The notes beneath the pieces were generated by a model, which was not told where the DNA came from, made no database searches, and was given only the letters and a program-made list of their open reading frames with translations. The translations under genes were made by a program, and so were the position numbers. A stretch of DNA of 6,354 bases from Actinomycetota bacterium (GTDB lineage: Bacteria > Actinomycetota > Actinomycetes > S36-B12 > UBA10799), in NCBI GenBank assembly GCA_030837445.1, contig JAUPKM010000622.1:1-6354 (forward strand), in the 5' to 3' direction. This document shows positions 5,317 to 6,354 of this stretch, piece by piece (position 1 is the stretch's first letter; each line of letters opens with the position of its first letter).

Positions 5317-6354
5317 GCTGCTGGCGCTTGCGGCTCGCGGCCTCCCCCACTGTTTGAGTTGCGGTCGCCAGTGTGGTGAGTTGGTGGCGACCGCGTCGGG
5401 AGGAACGAGTTCGCGTGCCGAGTGACGTTGCAGCAGGTAGAGCAGGATCGCCCAGATAAGCGCCAGGGCTGCCGTGCCGACTCCCAGCATGAGAGCTTCA
5501 GTCATGGTCAGCGGTATCGATGACGCGAACTCCTCCTTCAGTGTCGTCTTCGGCTTGTAGACGACCAATGAGGCGTCGTGGGCAGAGTGGATGACCACCG
5601 CGATGAACCAGGCACCGACCCCGGCGAGGGTGATGACGCGGTCCGCCCGACGCGCCGCCAGCCAAATGACAGCGGCTGCGAAACCGGTCAGGAGCGGATG
5701 CATCAGCTCCGACGGCGGTCGACCCACACCCATCACCATCGGATAGTAGGCACCCTCAGTAATGCTGCCGGCGATGTACCCGCGGCCCTCGGCAATGCCG
5801 AAGACAGCCCCGGAGACCAGGACCAGCAGCAGACCTGCGCGGGGATCTCGGAACCGGGCACCCCCGAACGCCAGCAGCAGCACCGGGACCAGCAACTTGG
5901 CCGTCTCCTCAATCGGCCCGGCCAAGCCGTACAACTCGATTGCGTAGGTCAGGTATCGGCTCTCCAGCAGTCGCTCGATCCACACGGCGAACAGGATCGC
6001 GACCACGCCGGCCAGCACCCCACAGCCGACTAAGAGCCAGAAGTTCCGCAGCTGACGGAAGTGCAGATGTCGGTCGACCAGGAGTAGAACACCCACCATC
6101 ATCAGTGCGATCCCCACCGCCGCAACCTGCCCGAATAGGTGCGTGCCGGTGGGTTGTTGGGCCGCGGTCAAGGCCAGAGTCAGCGCCCAGCCGCCAACGA
6201 CCCACCAGAACCACTGGTGCCGCAGGAACGGCAGCAGCCGATGGTGCCACTTGGCTGGTTCGGCCACCTCCGGATCATCGGTCGACTCGCCCGTCCAGGC
6301 CTGCGCGTCCCAACGGGCCTTCTTCTGGGCAACGCCGAAGGGGTACCAGCCCGC
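5305..6354 (-). CDS. DUF2510-PrsW family intramembrane metalloprotease (5' end beyond right edge)
   Basis: The frame is open from the right edge to a TGA at 5307-5305, giving 349 codons. A GTG at 6267 could be taken as the start, but the 29 codons before it encode GWYPFGVAQKKARWDAQAWT, a DUF2510 motif (GWY...RWD...WT). The start is therefore outside the window, and GGAG directly abutting that GTG is not a usable ribosome site. DUF2510 is followed by about eight membrane segments. Counting from the GTG, PrsW (PF13367, M82) motifs are E120-E121-x2-K124 in GPIEETAKLL, E160 in FGIAEG, H190 in ELMHP and H227/H230-D231 in HSAHDAS, the presumed zinc and catalytic residues. The ~40-residue C-terminal tail is polar and basic. 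In Bacillus, PrsW cleaves an anti-sigma factor; no sigma or anti-sigma gene is in this window, so the target is unknown. It is convergent with the peptidase-like gene. Confidence 0.92.
   Translation of the reverse strand, partial: AGWYPFGVAQKKARWDAQAWTGESTDDPEVAEPAKWHHRLLPFLRHQWFWWVVGGWALTLALTAAQQPTGTHLFGQVAAVGIALMMVGVLLLVDRHLHFRQLRNFWLLVGCGVLAGVVAILFAVWIERLLESRYLTYAIELYGLAGPIEETAKLLVPVLLLAFGGARFRDPRAGLLLVLVSGAVFGIAEGRGYIAGSITEGAYYPMVMGVGRPPSELMHPLLTGFAAAVIWLAARRADRVITLAGVGAWFIAVVIHSAHDASLVVYKPKTTLKEEFASSIPLTMTEALMLGVGTAALALIWAILLYLLQRHSARELVPPDAVATNSPHWRPQLKQWGRPRAASASSSGG
5361..5394 (+). terminator. Likely terminator hairpin for the peptidase-like gene inside the PrsW coding end
   Basis: GCGGTCGCCA (5361-5370) and TGGCGACCGC (5385-5394) form a perfect 10-bp inverted repeat with a 14-nt loop, 44 nt after the stop of the peptidase-like gene. 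It lies in the codons for the C-terminal tail of the PrsW protein (around VATNSPHWRPQ). A GC-rich stem without a U tract is typical of actinobacterial terminators. It could also form in the PrsW mRNA near its 3' end. Confidence 0.45.

Noticed and set aside
6265..6267. GTG as the start of the PrsW-family gene
   Set aside because: The upstream in-frame codons encode a DUF2510 motif and the GGAG abuts the GTG with no spacing, so the real start is outside the window.

Overview
The window is high-GC DNA with G/C-rich third codon positions. Its domain families (DUF4082 with a beta-helix, Fn3 surface proteins, DUF2510 fused to a PrsW-type membrane protease) fit an actinomycete (Actinomycetota). The genus cannot be told from this sequence. 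I see no rRNA, tRNA, CRISPR array, insertion sequence or phage gene.

Layout from left to right. (1) On the minus strand, 1-1516 is the N-terminal 505 codons of a secreted protein with a signal peptide, a DUF4082 domain and a pectate-lyase/GH28-like parallel beta-helix. It runs off the left edge. (2) 1517-1753 is a divergent intergenic region. It holds a candidate promoter for gene 1 overlapped by a 9-bp dyad, and a weaker candidate promoter for the next gene. (3) 1754-2176 (+) is a 140-residue cytoplasmic protein of unknown function. (4) 2288-4033 (+) is a secreted protein of about four Fn3/Ig-like domains and a C-terminal beta-sandwich that may bind carbohydrate. A very stable UUCG-capped hairpin follows it. 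(5) 4180-5316 (+) is a secreted papain-fold/C39-like putative cysteine peptidase with its own candidate promoter. (6) 5305-6354 (-) is a DUF2510-PrsW family polytopic membrane protease. Its 5' end lies beyond the right edge, and its 3' end overlaps gene 5 tail to tail by 12 bp.

Three of the five genes encode exported proteins and a fourth encodes a membrane protease, so the region looks like a cell-surface/secretome neighbourhood. No two genes are close enough to prove an operon: gene 4 is separated from gene 3 by 111 bp and from gene 5 by a strong hairpin. Any joint role, such as attachment to or remodelling of an extracellular polysaccharide, is inference.

Both edge genes are easy to miss or mis-start because they lack a stop or a start inside the window. 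The most distinctive items are the unusual secreted cysteine-peptidase-like protein, the convergent 3' overlap with hairpins buried in opposing coding sequence, the operator-like dyad over the beta-helix gene's promoter, and a shared GGTCAC-ATG start context. I did not find a convincing multi-gene novel system.
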